This document shows, piece by piece, positions 6,042 to 15,925 of a stretch of DNA of 55,261 nt. Position 1 is the stretch's first letter, and each line of letters begins with the position of its first letter. Both the position numbers and the translations under genes were made by a program. This DNA comes from Acidimicrobiaceae bacterium (lineage in GTDB: Bacteria > Actinomycetota > Acidimicrobiia > Acidimicrobiales > RAAP-2): positions 1-55,261 of the forward strand of contig PLWZ01000065.1 of assembly GCA_003151235.1 (NCBI GenBank), given 5' to 3'. The notes under the pieces were generated by a model. It saw nothing but the letters and a program-made list of their open reading frames with translations. It did no database searches and was not told where the DNA came from.

Positions 6042-8606
6042 ATGACCGACATTACGCGGCTGCTCGAATCGCTGACGCTGGCCGAAAAGGCATTGCTGAC
6101 GGCGGGAGGGGGCTTAATGTCCACCGCTCCGATCGAGCGGTTGGGCATCCCGAAGGTCAACGTCACCGATGGGCCCAGTGGTGCCCGGGGACCGAGTCTG
6201 CCCGTATTGCCCGGTCCAGCATCAACGGTGATTCCGTGCGGATCCGCCATCGGTGCGACCTGGGACCCGAAGCTCGCAGAGCAACTGGGAGTGCTGGTCG
6301 GACAGGAGGCGTTCGATCGCGGATGTCGAGGTCTGCTGGCTCCGACCGTCAACCTGCACCGATCTCCGCTCGCAGGACGGAACTTCGAGTGCTACTCGGA
6401 AGATCCATTCTTGTCAGGCCGCTTGGCCGCGGGTTATGTGCGTGGCGTCCAGTCGGTTGGTGTATTTGCCACGGTCAAGCATTTCGTCGGGAACGACGCG
6501 GAGTTCGAACGCGGGTCGATCAACTCGATCATTGACGAACGTTCCTTACGCGAGCTCTACCTCCTGCCCTTCGAGATGGCGGTTCGGGAAGGGGGCGTCC
6601 TCGGCGTCATGACGTCGTACAACCGCCTCAACGGGCATTGGCTCACGGAGCAGTCGGAGTATCTCACGGACATCCTCCGGAACGAATGGGGGTTCCGCGG
6701 CCTTGTCATGACGGACTGGTTCGCGGTGGCCAGCACGGTTTTGTCATTGGAGGCGGGACTGGATCTCGAGATGCCCGGACCCGGGAGATCCCTCGGGCCC
6801 GCTGTTGTTGACGCGATCGAAGGTGGTCTCGTCAACAAGTTCGATCTGGACTCGGCGGTCGAGAGGCTGCTTCGGGTGTTCGATGAAATCGGCAGCCTGG
6901 ACGCACCGGTCCCTCCCGTTGAACCGCGTCCGCCCGGACCCGAGAGCCTCGCGCTCATTCGCAGAGCAGCGGCCGAGGCGACGGTGCTCTTGCGCAACGA
7001 CGGCACCTTGCCCCTCGAAGCGAGCTCGATTGCTCGGGTTGCGGTGATCGGCCCGAATGCGGACCGACCTTGCATCGTCGGCGGCGGCTCCGCCCAGGTA
7101 ACGCCGCACCGGCTTGAGAGTCCGCTCGAGGCGCTGACCAAAGCTCTCGGTGACCATGCTGCCGAGATTGTTCACGAGCGCGGATGCGAGGCCGACCGCT
7201 CGGCGTCCGTGATTGGCCGGCAGGTGCTACGAGCTCCCGATGGATTCGACGTGGCGGTCTTTGAGGGGACTGATTTGGCAGGCGAGGTGGTTGGCCAGCA
7301 CCACCTGGACGAGCTTCGTTTGTGCGTCTTCAACAGCGACGGGGCGGGCTACCCGGACGGTGACTGGTCGATGCGTGTCCGTGGGCGTGTGGTCGCGGGC
7401 GAGAGCGGTACCTTCGAGCTCGCACTGGCGCAAGCCGGCCGCGCCCGAGTCCTCATCGATGGCGAGCTTGTTCTGGATGGCTTCTTGAATCCGCCCCCGC
7501 CAGGGGGTGCCGACTTCTTTGGCCTGGCCAGTCAGGAACTCGTCACCGAAGTCCGGTTCGAGGAGGGGAGTTCGGTCGAGATCGTCGTCGAGTTCGCACG
7601 CGTGTATGCGAGCCTGGCGGGCGTTCGGCTTGGTTTTCGGACCACCGAAGCGGAGCACCTCCTCGAGCGTGCGGTCGAGGCCGCCAAAGGATCGGACGTC
7701 GCTCTGGTGTTCGTGGGCACGACCGCCGAGTGGGAGTCCGAGGGCCACGACCGGTCGTCGTTGCAGCTGCCGGGCCGACAGGACGAGTTGATCGCGCGTG
7801 TCGCGAGGGCGAACCCGCGGACCGTCGTTGTCGTAAATGCAGGGGCGCCGGTGGACCTTGCGTGGGTCGACGAAGTGGCCGCGGTGCTCCAGTGTTGGTT
7901 CGGAGGCCAGGAGATGGCGGGCGCCGTTACCGATATCTTGCTCGGAGATTCCGATCCCGGCGGGCGGTTGCCGACCACCATCCCGAAACAACTCAGCAAC
8001 ACCCCTTCCCACGACAACTTTCCCGGGGAGAACGGTGAGCTCCGGTATGGAGAAGGACTGTTCATGGGCTACCGCGGATACGAGCACCGCGGCATCGCTC
8101 CGCTCTTTGCGTTCGGTCATGGGCTGAGCTACACGACGTTCGATCTTGGCGAGCCGCGGCTATCCGGTGAGACCTTCGAACCAGGTGGGTCGCTCAAGAT
8201 CTCGGTTCCCGTCCGCAACATCGGGACACGTCTCGGGAGCCACGTCGTGCAGTGTTACGTGTCGCCTGTTTCTCCCCGTCTGGCCAGGCCAATCAAAGAG
8301 TTGAAGGCGTTCGCGAGGGTGTGGTTGGAGCCGGGTGTGACGGCGGTGGCTGAGTTGGTGCTCGATGATCGCTCGTTCGCCTACTGGGACCCCGGACAAG
8401 CGGACCGGGACGACGTTGAACAGCGCCTCGCCGGCCCCCTGCGATCACGCTCGTCACCAGGGCGTCGTGCGCCGGGATGGCAAGTCGATCCTGGCCAGTA
8501 CCTGGTGCTCATCGGGAACTCTTCCGCGGACATCGCATTCAGCTGCCCCATCACGGTGTCGGGGAAGGATCTATCGGGAAACCGCGACCTTGACGCAGAA
8601 ACGTAG
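6042..8606 (+). CDS. GH3 beta-glucosidase with PA14 insertion
   Basis: An 854-residue GH3 enzyme, cytoplasmic by its lack of a signal peptide. Order of domains: N-terminal barrel with KHFVGND and the nucleophile Asp225 in GLVMTDW; the alpha/beta sandwich domain, interrupted at about residues 395-530 by a PA14-type carbohydrate-binding insert (FNSDGAGYPDGDWSMRVRG, ARVLIDGELVLDGF); and a C-terminal fibronectin-III-like domain after FAFGHGLSYTTF. PA14-containing GH3 enzymes act on disaccharides and plant glycosides. GGGGGAA lies before the ATG at 6042. A low-complexity charged insert of about 30 residues sits near the C-terminus. Confidence 0.93.
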   Translation: MTDITRLLESLTLAEKALLTAGGGLMSTAPIERLGIPKVNVTDGPSGARGPSLPVLPGPASTVIPCGSAIGATWDPKLAEQLGVLVGQEAFDRGCRGLLAPTVNLHRSPLAGRNFECYSEDPFLSGRLAAGYVRGVQSVGVFATVKHFVGNDAEFERGSINSIIDERSLRELYLLPFEMAVREGGVLGVMTSYNRLNGHWLTEQSEYLTDILRNEWGFRGLVMTDWFAVASTVLSLEAGLDLEMPGPGRSLGPAVVDAIEGGLVNKFDLDSAVERLLRVFDEIGSLDAPVPPVEPRPPGPESLALIRRAAAEATVLLRNDGTLPLEASSIARVAVIGPNADRPCIVGGGSAQVTPHRLESPLEALTKALGDHAAEIVHERGCEADRSASVIGRQVLRAPDGFDVAVFEGTDLAGEVVGQHHLDELRLCVFNSDGAGYPDGDWSMRVRGRVVAGESGTFELALAQAGRARVLIDGELVLDGFLNPPPPGGADFFGLASQELVTEVRFEEGSSVEIVVEFARVYASLAGVRLGFRTTEAEHLLERAVEAAKGSDVALVFVGTTAEWESEGHDRSSLQLPGRQDELIARVARANPRTVVVVNAGAPVDLAWVDEVAAVLQCWFGGQEMAGAVTDILLGDSDPGGRLPTTIPKQLSNTPSHDNFPGENGELRYGEGLFMGYRGYEHRGIAPLFAFGHGLSYTTFDLGEPRLSGETFEPGGSLKISVPVRNIGTRLGSHVVQCYVSPVSPRLARPIKELKAFARVWLEPGVTAVAELVLDDRSFAYWDPGQADRDDVEQRLAGPLRSRSSPGRRAPGWQVDPGQYLVLIGNSSADIAFSCPITVSGKDLSGNRDLDAET

Positions 8607-8968
8607 TCCGGAGTGGGCAAAAGGCAACTCGTGTGCACGCTTCTGGGAATCGGCCAGCCGTGCAAACCTTTGTATCAGCGAGCGGAGTTGGGCCAGACTC
8701 CTTGGTTCTGGACGGCCAGCGAAGAGCGGTGAGATGCTCCGGTAAGTAAGTGGCCATGCACCGAGGCTCGCGACCACGGGGGGAGAGAGTGAAGATGCGC
8801 TCCGTCGCAGTACCCGGCGTGGCCACGGCCCCTGTTGGGCGTCCAATCGGATCTCCGAGCCCGCCGGCCCATGATTCCGAAGGCCGCCTGACGCTCGGGC
8901 GCCGGGTGGGCTTCGCGTCGCTCCGGTGAGTCAGCACTACGTCGAGTGGTGACGGGCGACCCCAGGTT
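8607..8968. other. Upstream region of the fused transporter genes
   Basis: About 360 bases without a supported gene. It separates the glycosidases from the transporter operon and should contain its promoter, but I cannot pick a clear -35/-10 pair or operator. Confidence 0.4.
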
Positions 8969-11179
8969 GTGACACCGCCGAACTCGGTTGTACCGACGAG
9001 CCCTTCGGACCTAGCGCGCTTGGTGGCCGACACCGCCGAGGAGCGGCAGAGCGCGGCCAGGCGGGCGGAGGAGATTCTCCTCCCCGAGGACCTCCTGCCC
9101 GGGACGCGCGAAGCACACAGCACATTGCGCGAGGGACTGCGCAAGTTCGGGCTCTCGACCTTCGTCGTGCTGGCTCTCATCGTCACGCTCGACAATCTTC
9201 AGAGCTCGGCCCTGGCTGTGCTCGCGCCCAACATCCGCTCGTCGCTCCACGTGAGCTCAGGAGTCATTGTCTTCGTGTCCGGGATTTCGGGCGGCTTCCT
9301 GGTCCTCGGCATCCTGCCGATGGGATGGCTGGCCGACCGTTTCCGGCGGTCCCCCATTATCGGGATCGCCACCTTTGTGTTCGGGGGCATGGTGTTCCTG
9401 TCGGGATTGGCCACCAGCATCTTCTTGTTCTTTCTGGCTCGCTTCGGGGCGGGTGTCTCCCAGGCGAGCGCCTTTACGGTGCACGGCTCGTTGTTGGCCG
9501 ACACCTATCCCATCAGCCTGCGCGGTCGTATCGGCTCGGCCATGGGAATCGGCACGGGAATTGCAACGGCGCTCAGCCCGGTCCTCGTCGGGACGATCGC
9601 AACCGTCGTCGGTGGTCCGAACGGCTGGCGCTGGGCCTTCTACGTACTTGCCATCCCCATCGTGCTCGTGGCGGCCATCGCCTTTCGTCTCCGAGAGCCC
9701 CCGCGGGGCCAACACGAGAAGATCGACGTCCTAGGCGAGGTGATCGAGGGTGCCAAGCCGGTTCCCCCGTCTCTCGAGGCCGCTTTCGCCCGGATCATGA
9801 GGATCCGCACGATAAAGGCATGCCTGATCGCCTTCTCGGCCATGGGTTTCGGGCTCTTCACCGCGCCTGTGCTTGGGAACCTGTTCCTTGCACAGCAGTA
9901 TCACCTTGACGCGTTCCGGCGAGGCCTCGTCGGGACCATTGGGGCCATCGGGGTCCTCGTCGCGTTGCCCTTCGTCGGCCGCCACTACGACCGCCTGTAC
10001 CGCAAGGACCCCGCCCAGGCGTTGTCGCTGATCGGCAAGTTGATTCTCCCAGTGGCCTTCCTGGTCCCGATCCAGTACTTCATGCCCGACGCGGTGCTCT
10101 GGGCAGCGGTGAGCGTCATCGTGACGATGCTTTACATAAGCGCATTCTCGATGGTGGGGCCGGTGCTCACCTCGGTCGCGCCTTACCACCTGCGCGGCCT
10201 GACGGGGGCGGTGGGGGCCATCTACCTCTTCTTCATCGGTGCGACGGGTGGTGCCGTTCTCTCTGCCGGACTCGACCAGGCACTCGGCCCGCGGCCGGCG
10301 GTGCTCATCGTGATGATCCCAACCACCGTCATCGGTGCGTTCATGATCCTCCGGGGCAGCCATTTCATCCGCAATGACCTGTCCCTTGTCGTGGTTGAGC
10401 TGCAAGAGGAGCTCGCAGAGCACCGCCGCCAGGCGGCCGAACCGACATCGATCCCGGTCCTCCAGCTCAATAACGTCGATTTCAGCTACGGGCATGTCCA
10501 GGTCCTGTTCTCCGTCGGCTTCGAGGTACGCAAGGGTGAAGTCCTGGCCCTGCTCGGCACGAACGGGGCCGGCAAGTCCACGGCGCTACGAGTCGCCGCG
10601 GGCCTCGAGACCGCCGATCGAGGCGTCGTCCGGTTGAACGGCCGCACCGTGACCTACGCGACCCCGCAACAGCGTTCGCGCCTCGGTATCCACCTGCTCC
10701 CCGGGGGTCGCGGGGTCTTCGGCGAGATGAGTGTGCTGGAGAACCTCCAGATGGGCGGCTTCGCCTACCGAGCGGATCGCGCCGGCCTGCTGCGCCGCAT
10801 CGATCGTGTCCTCGCGATGTTCCCCGCGCTGGCCTCCGCCCGGGTTCGCCGGGCCGACACGCTCTCGGGTGGCCAGCAACAGATGCTCGCCCTCGCGATC
10901 GCGTTGTTGCACGACCCCGAGGTGCTCATGATCGACGAACTCTCGCTCGGGCTGGCTCCGATCGTGGTCCATGAGCTCATCGAGGTGGTCGAACGCCTGA
11001 AGCGCGAGGGAGTGACCATGATCATCGTCGAACAGTCGCTGAACGTGGCCGCCGCCATCGCTGACCGGGCCGTCTTCATGGAGAAGGGCCAGGTGCGATT
11101 CGAGGGTGCCATGACCGAGCTTATGGAGCGGGACGACCTCGCCAGGGCCGTCTTCCTGGGTGGTGAGGTGCCGGCCTGA
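8969..11179 (+). CDS. MFS-type membrane domain fused to LivF-like ABC ATPase
   Basis: A 736-residue fusion. Residues about 60-480 form a 12-helix major facilitator domain (MGWLADRFRRSPIIGIATF is the loop-2 motif; RGRIGSAMGIGTGIATALS follows). Residues about 495-735 are a complete ABC ATPase of the LivF branch: Walker A GTNGAGKST near 530, LSGGQQQ near 632, Walker B VLMIDEL near 651. It overlaps the next gene by one base (TGATG). Together the two proteins supply both Liv-type ATPases and both permease domains plus an extra MFS unit. No periplasmic binding protein gene is adjacent. The start is the GTG at 8969; a later start remains possible. Confidence 0.88.
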   Translation: MTPPNSVVPTSPSDLARLVADTAEERQSAARRAEEILLPEDLLPGTREAHSTLREGLRKFGLSTFVVLALIVTLDNLQSSALAVLAPNIRSSLHVSSGVIVFVSGISGGFLVLGILPMGWLADRFRRSPIIGIATFVFGGMVFLSGLATSIFLFFLARFGAGVSQASAFTVHGSLLADTYPISLRGRIGSAMGIGTGIATALSPVLVGTIATVVGGPNGWRWAFYVLAIPIVLVAAIAFRLREPPRGQHEKIDVLGEVIEGAKPVPPSLEAAFARIMRIRTIKACLIAFSAMGFGLFTAPVLGNLFLAQQYHLDAFRRGLVGTIGAIGVLVALPFVGRHYDRLYRKDPAQALSLIGKLILPVAFLVPIQYFMPDAVLWAAVSVIVTMLYISAFSMVGPVLTSVAPYHLRGLTGAVGAIYLFFIGATGGAVLSAGLDQALGPRPAVLIVMIPTTVIGAFMILRGSHFIRNDLSLVVVELQEELAEHRRQAAEPTSIPVLQLNNVDFSYGHVQVLFSVGFEVRKGEVLALLGTNGAGKSTALRVAAGLETADRGVVRLNGRTVTYATPQQRSRLGIHLLPGGRGVFGEMSVLENLQMGGFAYRADRAGLLRRIDRVLAMFPALASARVRRADTLSGGQQQMLALAIALLHDPEVLMIDELSLGLAPIVVHELIEVVERLKREGVTMIIVEQSLNVAAAIADRAVFMEKGQVRFEGAMTELMERDDLARAVFLGGEVPA

Positions 11180-14046
11180 TGTTGGGAGTGACGTGGATCA
11201 ACTCCCAGATCATCTACGACGGGATCATCCAAGGGCTGGCCATCGCCGTCATTGCTGTCGGCGTCGTGCTCATCTACCGAGCGACACGCATCATCAACTT
11301 TGCCGTCGGCAACATGGGTGTGATCGGAGCGGCGACGCTCTCCTTGCTGGTCATCCAGTACCACGTTCCCTTCTGGGCAGCCCTCGTCGTGGCCATCGTG
11401 ATCGGGATCGCCTTCGGGGCCCTGGTGGAGATTTCTGTCATCCGCCGGTTGAAGAAGGCGCCCCGCGTGGTCGTGCTGGTGTCCACCATCGGCATCGCGG
11501 GGCTGGCCGAAGCCATCTCGATCGAGATCCCGCAACCCTCCGACGCGAGCGCCCACTATCCGGCCGCATTCAACAGCACCTGGTTGATCGCCGGGGTGCA
11601 CATCCGCGGGGCGGATCTCGGCATCCTGATCCTGGTCCCGGTCGCCGTCATCGCACTCAGCTGGTTCCTCGACCGCACCATGGTTGGCAAGACGGTCAAG
11701 GCCGCCGCCGCTAACCCCTCGCTCGCCCGACTGTCGTCCATCAGCCCCAAGATCGTCTCGACCATGGTCTGGTCGCTGGCGGCGGCCCTCTCCACGCTCT
11801 CGGTCGTTCTCGTTGCCGGGGAGTCGTCGACCGCAGCAGGACTGGCCAATCTCGGGCCCCAGACGCTCTCCTACGCACTGGCCGCAGCAGTGATCGCCCG
11901 CCTGCGGTCGTTCCGGATCGCCGTCGTGGCTGCCATCGCCATTGGCGTCCTACAGAGCATGCTCATCTACAACTTCCTCGCTGACGCGGGCGTGACCGAC
12001 CTGTTGTTGTTCGTGGCCGTGTTCGTCGCGGTGATCTTCGCCAAGCGCGAGAGCACCGAGGATTCGGAGGTGTTCGCATTCAGCCCCCGCGCCCACGCCA
12101 TCCCAGAGCGGCTGCGCACGATCTGGTGGGCCCGCAACATTGACAAGGGAGGGATCCTGCTCCTCGGGGCCGTTGCTGTGATCCTGCCCATCCTGGTCAC
12201 AGAACCGTCACGCCAGCAGCTCTACACAGCGGTTATGGCATACGCGATCTGCGCCTCTTCGCTCACGGTGCTCACCGGCTGGTTGGGGCAGCTCTCGCTC
12301 GGGCAGATGGCCTTCGCCGGCCTCGCGGCGCTCTTCGCAGCCGGCCTTGTCAACTCGGGAGTGCCGTTTTGGGTGGCGGTGGCGACGACGACCGTGGCCT
12401 CGGCACTCGTGGCGCTTGGGGTCGGCATCGGCTCCTTGCGTGTCCGCGGCCTGTATCTCGCGGTGGTGACGTTCGTCCTGGCGCTGACCGCGCAGCAGTA
12501 CTTCTACTTCTTGCCGTTCTTCTCGAGCGACTCGCCCGATGGGTCAAACGTCCCCTTCGCACCGGGCCATCTCTGGTTCCTGTCGTTCTCGGGGCAGCGC
12601 ACCTATTACTACGTCGTCCTTGTCATCCTGGCCGTCGTCATCGTGGTCTTGAGCCGTTTGCGTGACAGCGGGATCGGCCGCACCATCAAGGCGGTGCGGG
12701 ACAACGAGTCGGCCGCCACCTCGTACGGCGTACGCCCGGCGCGGGTAAAGCTTCAGGCGTTCGCGCTGGCCGGGGGCCTTGCTGGTCTTGGTGGCGCCCT
12801 CCTCGCCGGTGCCTTTTCCAACATCCCCTTCACCCAGAGCTTCTTCTTGATCGACGATTCGCTCAACCTCGTTGCCCTGGTGGTCATCGGAGGGATGGGA
12901 TCGGTCAGCGGCGCGGTGATCGGCGCGTTCTTCGTCATCGGGATCCCCGCCATCGCCCCCAACAACGCGCTGCTCGGCCTCTTGTCCTCAAGCCTCGGAC
13001 TCCTCGTCGTCTTGCTCTACTTCCCGCGGGGTCTCAACCAGATCACATACGGCGCACGGGATGCTCTCTTGGCTTGGGCCGACGGTCGGGTTGGAAAAAA
13101 CACGGCGCCCGAGCGGAAGACCTATCCCGCCGCCGTGCGCCGGCCGGTCGAGGCGCTGGCGCCTGGGAGCAGCCCGGTCCTTTCGGTCTCGGACCTGACC
13201 GTGCATTTCGGCGGCATTGTCGCGGTCGACCGGGCGACGCTGTCCGTGTCGGCGGGCGAGATCGTCGGTCTCATCGGCGCGAACGGGGCCGGCAAGTCGA
13301 CGCTCATGAACGCCATCGGCGGGTTCGTGAACGCGTCGGGTTCCGAGTCGCTCATGGGCCAAGAGGTCGCCGACAAGCCACCGGGCTACCGCGCCGCTCT
13401 CGGCCTGGGCCGGACGTTCCAGGCCGCCACCCTTTTCCCCGAGCTCACGGTCAACGACGCCCTTCTGGTCGCCGTGGAGGCCAAGGACAGGACCGGGATG
13501 CTGGCCACCGCGCTCGGGGCGCCTTCGGCCCGGCGCCGCACTCGCGCCGCCCTGGCGGAGGTGACCGAGCTGGTCGACTTCCTCGGCCTGACCCGGTACT
13601 GGGATCACTACATCGGCGACCTCTCCACGGGGACCCGCAGGATCGTGGAGCTCGCGGGGCTACTCGCTCGCACCGCGAGGGTGCTCTGCCTCGACGAGCC
13701 CACGGCCGGGCTCGCCCAGCGGGAGACCGAGGCGTTCGCGCCCCTCATCGGCATGGTCCAAAAAGAGCTGGAAGCTTCGGTGCTCCTCATCGAACACGAC
13801 ATGCCGCTGATCATGGGCATCTCCGACCGTGTCTATTGCCTCGAGACCGGGCACATCATCGCCGAGGGCACCCCGAGCGAGGTCCGCGACGATCCGCGGG
13901 TGGTCGCCAGTTACCTCGGGACTGACGAGCGGGCCATCACCCGAAGCGGTCATGCAGATTCAAACCGACAGCGCAGTGAGCCGGAGAAGACTTCGGAGCC
14001 CTCTTCACCTCGGAGCACTGTTGTCGGGGGCGAGGTGGTCGAATGA
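11179..14046 (+). CDS. LivH-LivM-LivG fusion: branched-chain-amino-acid-type ABC permease/permease/ATPase
   Basis: A 955-residue protein joining three normally separate subunits: a LivH-type permease (about 1-290, with VLIYRATRIINFAVGNMG), a LivM-type permease (about 325-640, with TVLTGWLGQLSLGQMAFAG and the permease-ATPase contact loop GRTIKAVRDNESAATSYGV), and a LivG-type ATPase (about 668-930, Walker A GANGAGKST near 700, signature LSTGTRR near 815, Walker B VLCLDEPT near 835). The family imports amino acids, but relatives carry urea, amides and aromatic compounds, so the substrate is open. Its neighbours (GH1, GH3, Gfo/Idh) suggest a glycoside or sugar derivative. A Ser/Arg-rich tail follows the ATPase. 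Confidence 0.92.
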   Translation: MLGVTWINSQIIYDGIIQGLAIAVIAVGVVLIYRATRIINFAVGNMGVIGAATLSLLVIQYHVPFWAALVVAIVIGIAFGALVEISVIRRLKKAPRVVVLVSTIGIAGLAEAISIEIPQPSDASAHYPAAFNSTWLIAGVHIRGADLGILILVPVAVIALSWFLDRTMVGKTVKAAAANPSLARLSSISPKIVSTMVWSLAAALSTLSVVLVAGESSTAAGLANLGPQTLSYALAAAVIARLRSFRIAVVAAIAIGVLQSMLIYNFLADAGVTDLLLFVAVFVAVIFAKRESTEDSEVFAFSPRAHAIPERLRTIWWARNIDKGGILLLGAVAVILPILVTEPSRQQLYTAVMAYAICASSLTVLTGWLGQLSLGQMAFAGLAALFAAGLVNSGVPFWVAVATTTVASALVALGVGIGSLRVRGLYLAVVTFVLALTAQQYFYFLPFFSSDSPDGSNVPFAPGHLWFLSFSGQRTYYYVVLVILAVVIVVLSRLRDSGIGRTIKAVRDNESAATSYGVRPARVKLQAFALAGGLAGLGGALLAGAFSNIPFTQSFFLIDDSLNLVALVVIGGMGSVSGAVIGAFFVIGIPAIAPNNALLGLLSSSLGLLVVLLYFPRGLNQITYGARDALLAWADGRVGKNTAPERKTYPAAVRRPVEALAPGSSPVLSVSDLTVHFGGIVAVDRATLSVSAGEIVGLIGANGAGKSTLMNAIGGFVNASGSESLMGQEVADKPPGYRAALGLGRTFQAATLFPELTVNDALLVAVEAKDRTGMLATALGAPSARRRTRAALAEVTELVDFLGLTRYWDHYIGDLSTGTRRIVELAGLLARTARVLCLDEPTAGLAQRETEAFAPLIGMVQKELEASVLLIEHDMPLIMGISDRVYCLETGHIIAEGTPSEVRDDPRVVASYLGTDERAITRSGHADSNRQRSEPEKTSEPSSPRSTVVGGEVVE

Positions 14047-14266
14047 TCACCACGAGATGGAGCGCAAACGAGTGGGCGGACTTTGCGTTCGTCCCGCGGC
14101 ACAGGACCCATCTCGGGGCCGAGATGATCAAGGAGCGGTCGAGGACGCCGAAGGTTGCGGCTCTTCCTGGATCGACTCGGCGCGCCGACCCGGGCCGCTG
14201 CGCACCGGACCCTGCACAAGGGTGCTCAATCTCGTGCCCCAGGGGTTCTGATCGGGAGGCAACGAC
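14047..14266. other. Spacer between transporter and dehydrogenase genes, possible small coupled frame
   Basis: An open frame of 75 codons (14043-14270) overlaps the transporter stop (ATGA) and the dehydrogenase start (ATGA), so it is arranged like a translationally coupled gene. Its product has no recognisable motif and an Arg/Pro-rich, low-quality composition. I leave it as a spacer and give the frame a low chance of being real. Confidence 0.3.
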
Positions 14267-15238
14267 ATGATGCGTTGGGGTGTGGTCGGGCCGGGCGCCA
14301 TCGCGACGGGATTCGCTGACGCAATGCAGCACGTCGAGGGCGGGGTGATCACCGCCGTCGCATCGCGCTCCGGCGAGCGGGCCAACGCCTTCGGAGATCG
14401 GTTCGGCATCCCGACCAGGTACGCCGACTACGCCGCGCTGGCCGAGGATCCCGAGGTCGACGTGGTCTATGTCTCCACGCCGCATTCCCGACACGAGGTC
14501 GACACGCTCCGGCTCCTGGAGGGGGGCAAGCACGTCCTCTGCGAGAAGCCGTTCGCGCTCAACGCACGCCAGGCTCGACGCATGGTCGCCGCGGCGCGCA
14601 GCCGGGGCCTCTTCTTGATGGAGGCGATCTGGAGCCGGTTCCTCCCCGCGTATCGCTCGTTGGTCGACATCATCGGCTCGGGGAAGATCGGGGAAGTCCT
14701 TCTCGTGGAAGCGGATTTCGGCTTCCAGCGTCCGGTCGATCCCGAGCACCGACTTTTCCGGTTGGATCTGGGCGGCGGAGGGCTTCTCGATCTCGGCATC
14801 TACCCACTGCAGCTCTCCTCCCTGCTGCTCGGGACGGCCGAGCATGTGGCTGCCGAGGGTGTCGTCGGGGAGACCGGCGTCGACGAGGCGGTTGCCGCGG
14901 TGCTGCGCTTTTCCGGCGGCCAACTGGGTGTGATCAAGGCCGCGCTTCGGATGAAGATGGCGTGCACTGCCCGGATAACGGGCACCGACGGGGTCATCGA
15001 GGTCCCGGCCTTCATGCACTGTCCGAACTCCCTGACCCTGCAATCGGCCGCTGGCGTCGAGGAGATCGACGGGTCCTACGAAGGGAACGGGCTCCGGTTC
15101 GAGATCGAAGAGGTGCACCGCCTCCTGGCCGCGGGGAGCACAGAGAGCCGGGTCATGCCCCTGGACGAGACGATCGCGCTGGCGTCGACCCTGGACGCCA
15201 TTAGGGCCCAGATCGGCGTCGCCTACCCCGATGAGTGA
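14267..15238 (+). CDS. Gfo/Idh/MocA-family NAD(P)-dependent dehydrogenase
   Basis: A 323-residue oxidoreductase. The N-terminal Rossmann domain has GVVGPGAIATGFADAM, YVSTPHSRHEVDTLRLLEGG and the family signature CEKPFALN with the catalytic lysine. The C-terminal alpha/beta domain holds DLGIYPLQL. The family oxidises or isomerises sugars, inositols and glycosides, including 3-keto-glycoside formation and dihydrodiol oxidation. GGAGGC at 14255-14260 supports the ATG at 14267 (a second ATG follows). Its position after the glycosidases and importer fits sugar processing after uptake; that link is inferred from context. Confidence 0.9.
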   Translation: MMRWGVVGPGAIATGFADAMQHVEGGVITAVASRSGERANAFGDRFGIPTRYADYAALAEDPEVDVVYVSTPHSRHEVDTLRLLEGGKHVLCEKPFALNARQARRMVAAARSRGLFLMEAIWSRFLPAYRSLVDIIGSGKIGEVLLVEADFGFQRPVDPEHRLFRLDLGGGGLLDLGIYPLQLSSLLLGTAEHVAAEGVVGETGVDEAVAAVLRFSGGQLGVIKAALRMKMACTARITGTDGVIEVPAFMHCPNSLTLQSAAGVEEIDGSYEGNGLRFEIEEVHRLLAAGSTESRVMPLDETIALASTLDAIRAQIGVAYPDE

Positions 15239-15864
15239 GCGTGTGGGCGCCTCGGATGATTGTCATGTGAAACCGACCGCGAGACGCGCCACCGTGGCTG
15301 ACCTTGACGAGGTGACGAACATTGTCACCTTGGCGTTCGCGACGGACCCCGCGCTGGAGCGTGGCATTGGCCCGACCGGACGGTCGTATCGATCACCAAG
15401 GCGCCTTCTGGCGATTCATGATCGGTGGGGCGCTGCGATATCCCGAAACCTGGCTCACCGAGGGCGGGGAGGCCACGTCGGTCTGGATTCCCCCTGGTGA
15501 GATCGAGATGTCATCGGAGCAAGACGACCGAGTTCGCGAGTTTGTGTTCGAGCAGCTGGGCCCGACAGCAGAGAAGTGCATCGAACTGATGGCTCGATTC
15601 GACGCCGCTCACCCCCGAGATGAGCCCCACTACTACCTGAGCTTCGTCGCCACCCATCCGGATCATCGCGGATACGGCATCGGAACTCGGCTTCTCGCGC
15701 AAAACCTCGCGATAATCGATGAGCAGCACCTGCCTGCCTATCTCGAGTCATCGAATCCCGAGAACAACGATCGGTACCGTGGGCTCGGGTTCGAGCCGGT
15801 CGGAGCGTTCTCCTATCCCGGACATGGTCCGGAGGTAACCACCATGTGGCGTTCAGCTCGCTAG
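15231..15864 (+). pseudogene. GNAT acetyltransferase interrupted by a one-base frameshift
   Basis: The N-terminal part (KPTARRATVADLDEV, LAFATDP) reads in one frame and the rest (RPDGRIDHQGAFWRF to YRGLGFEPVGAFSYPG, including ATHPDHRGYGIGTRLL, the acetyl-CoA loop) reads in the next. The switch falls at the CCCC of 15347-15350: removing one C gives the continuous family sequence DPRWSVALARPDGR. So either the assembly has one C too many or the gene is freshly broken. It overlaps the preceding dehydrogenase gene by 8 bases; a GTG at 15267 is an alternative start. Substrate unknown. Confidence 0.82.
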
Positions 15865-15925
15865 GCAAAGCCAGGCCGCGGGGGACCGCTCTGGCTACGG
15901 TCCGACTCCGGGGTAGGCAGGTGCC

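Noticed and set aside
14043-14270. Possible 75-codon gene coupled by ATGA overlaps on both sides
   Set aside because: No motif and a low-quality composition; the overlaps alone could be chance. Kept only as a note in the spacer entry.
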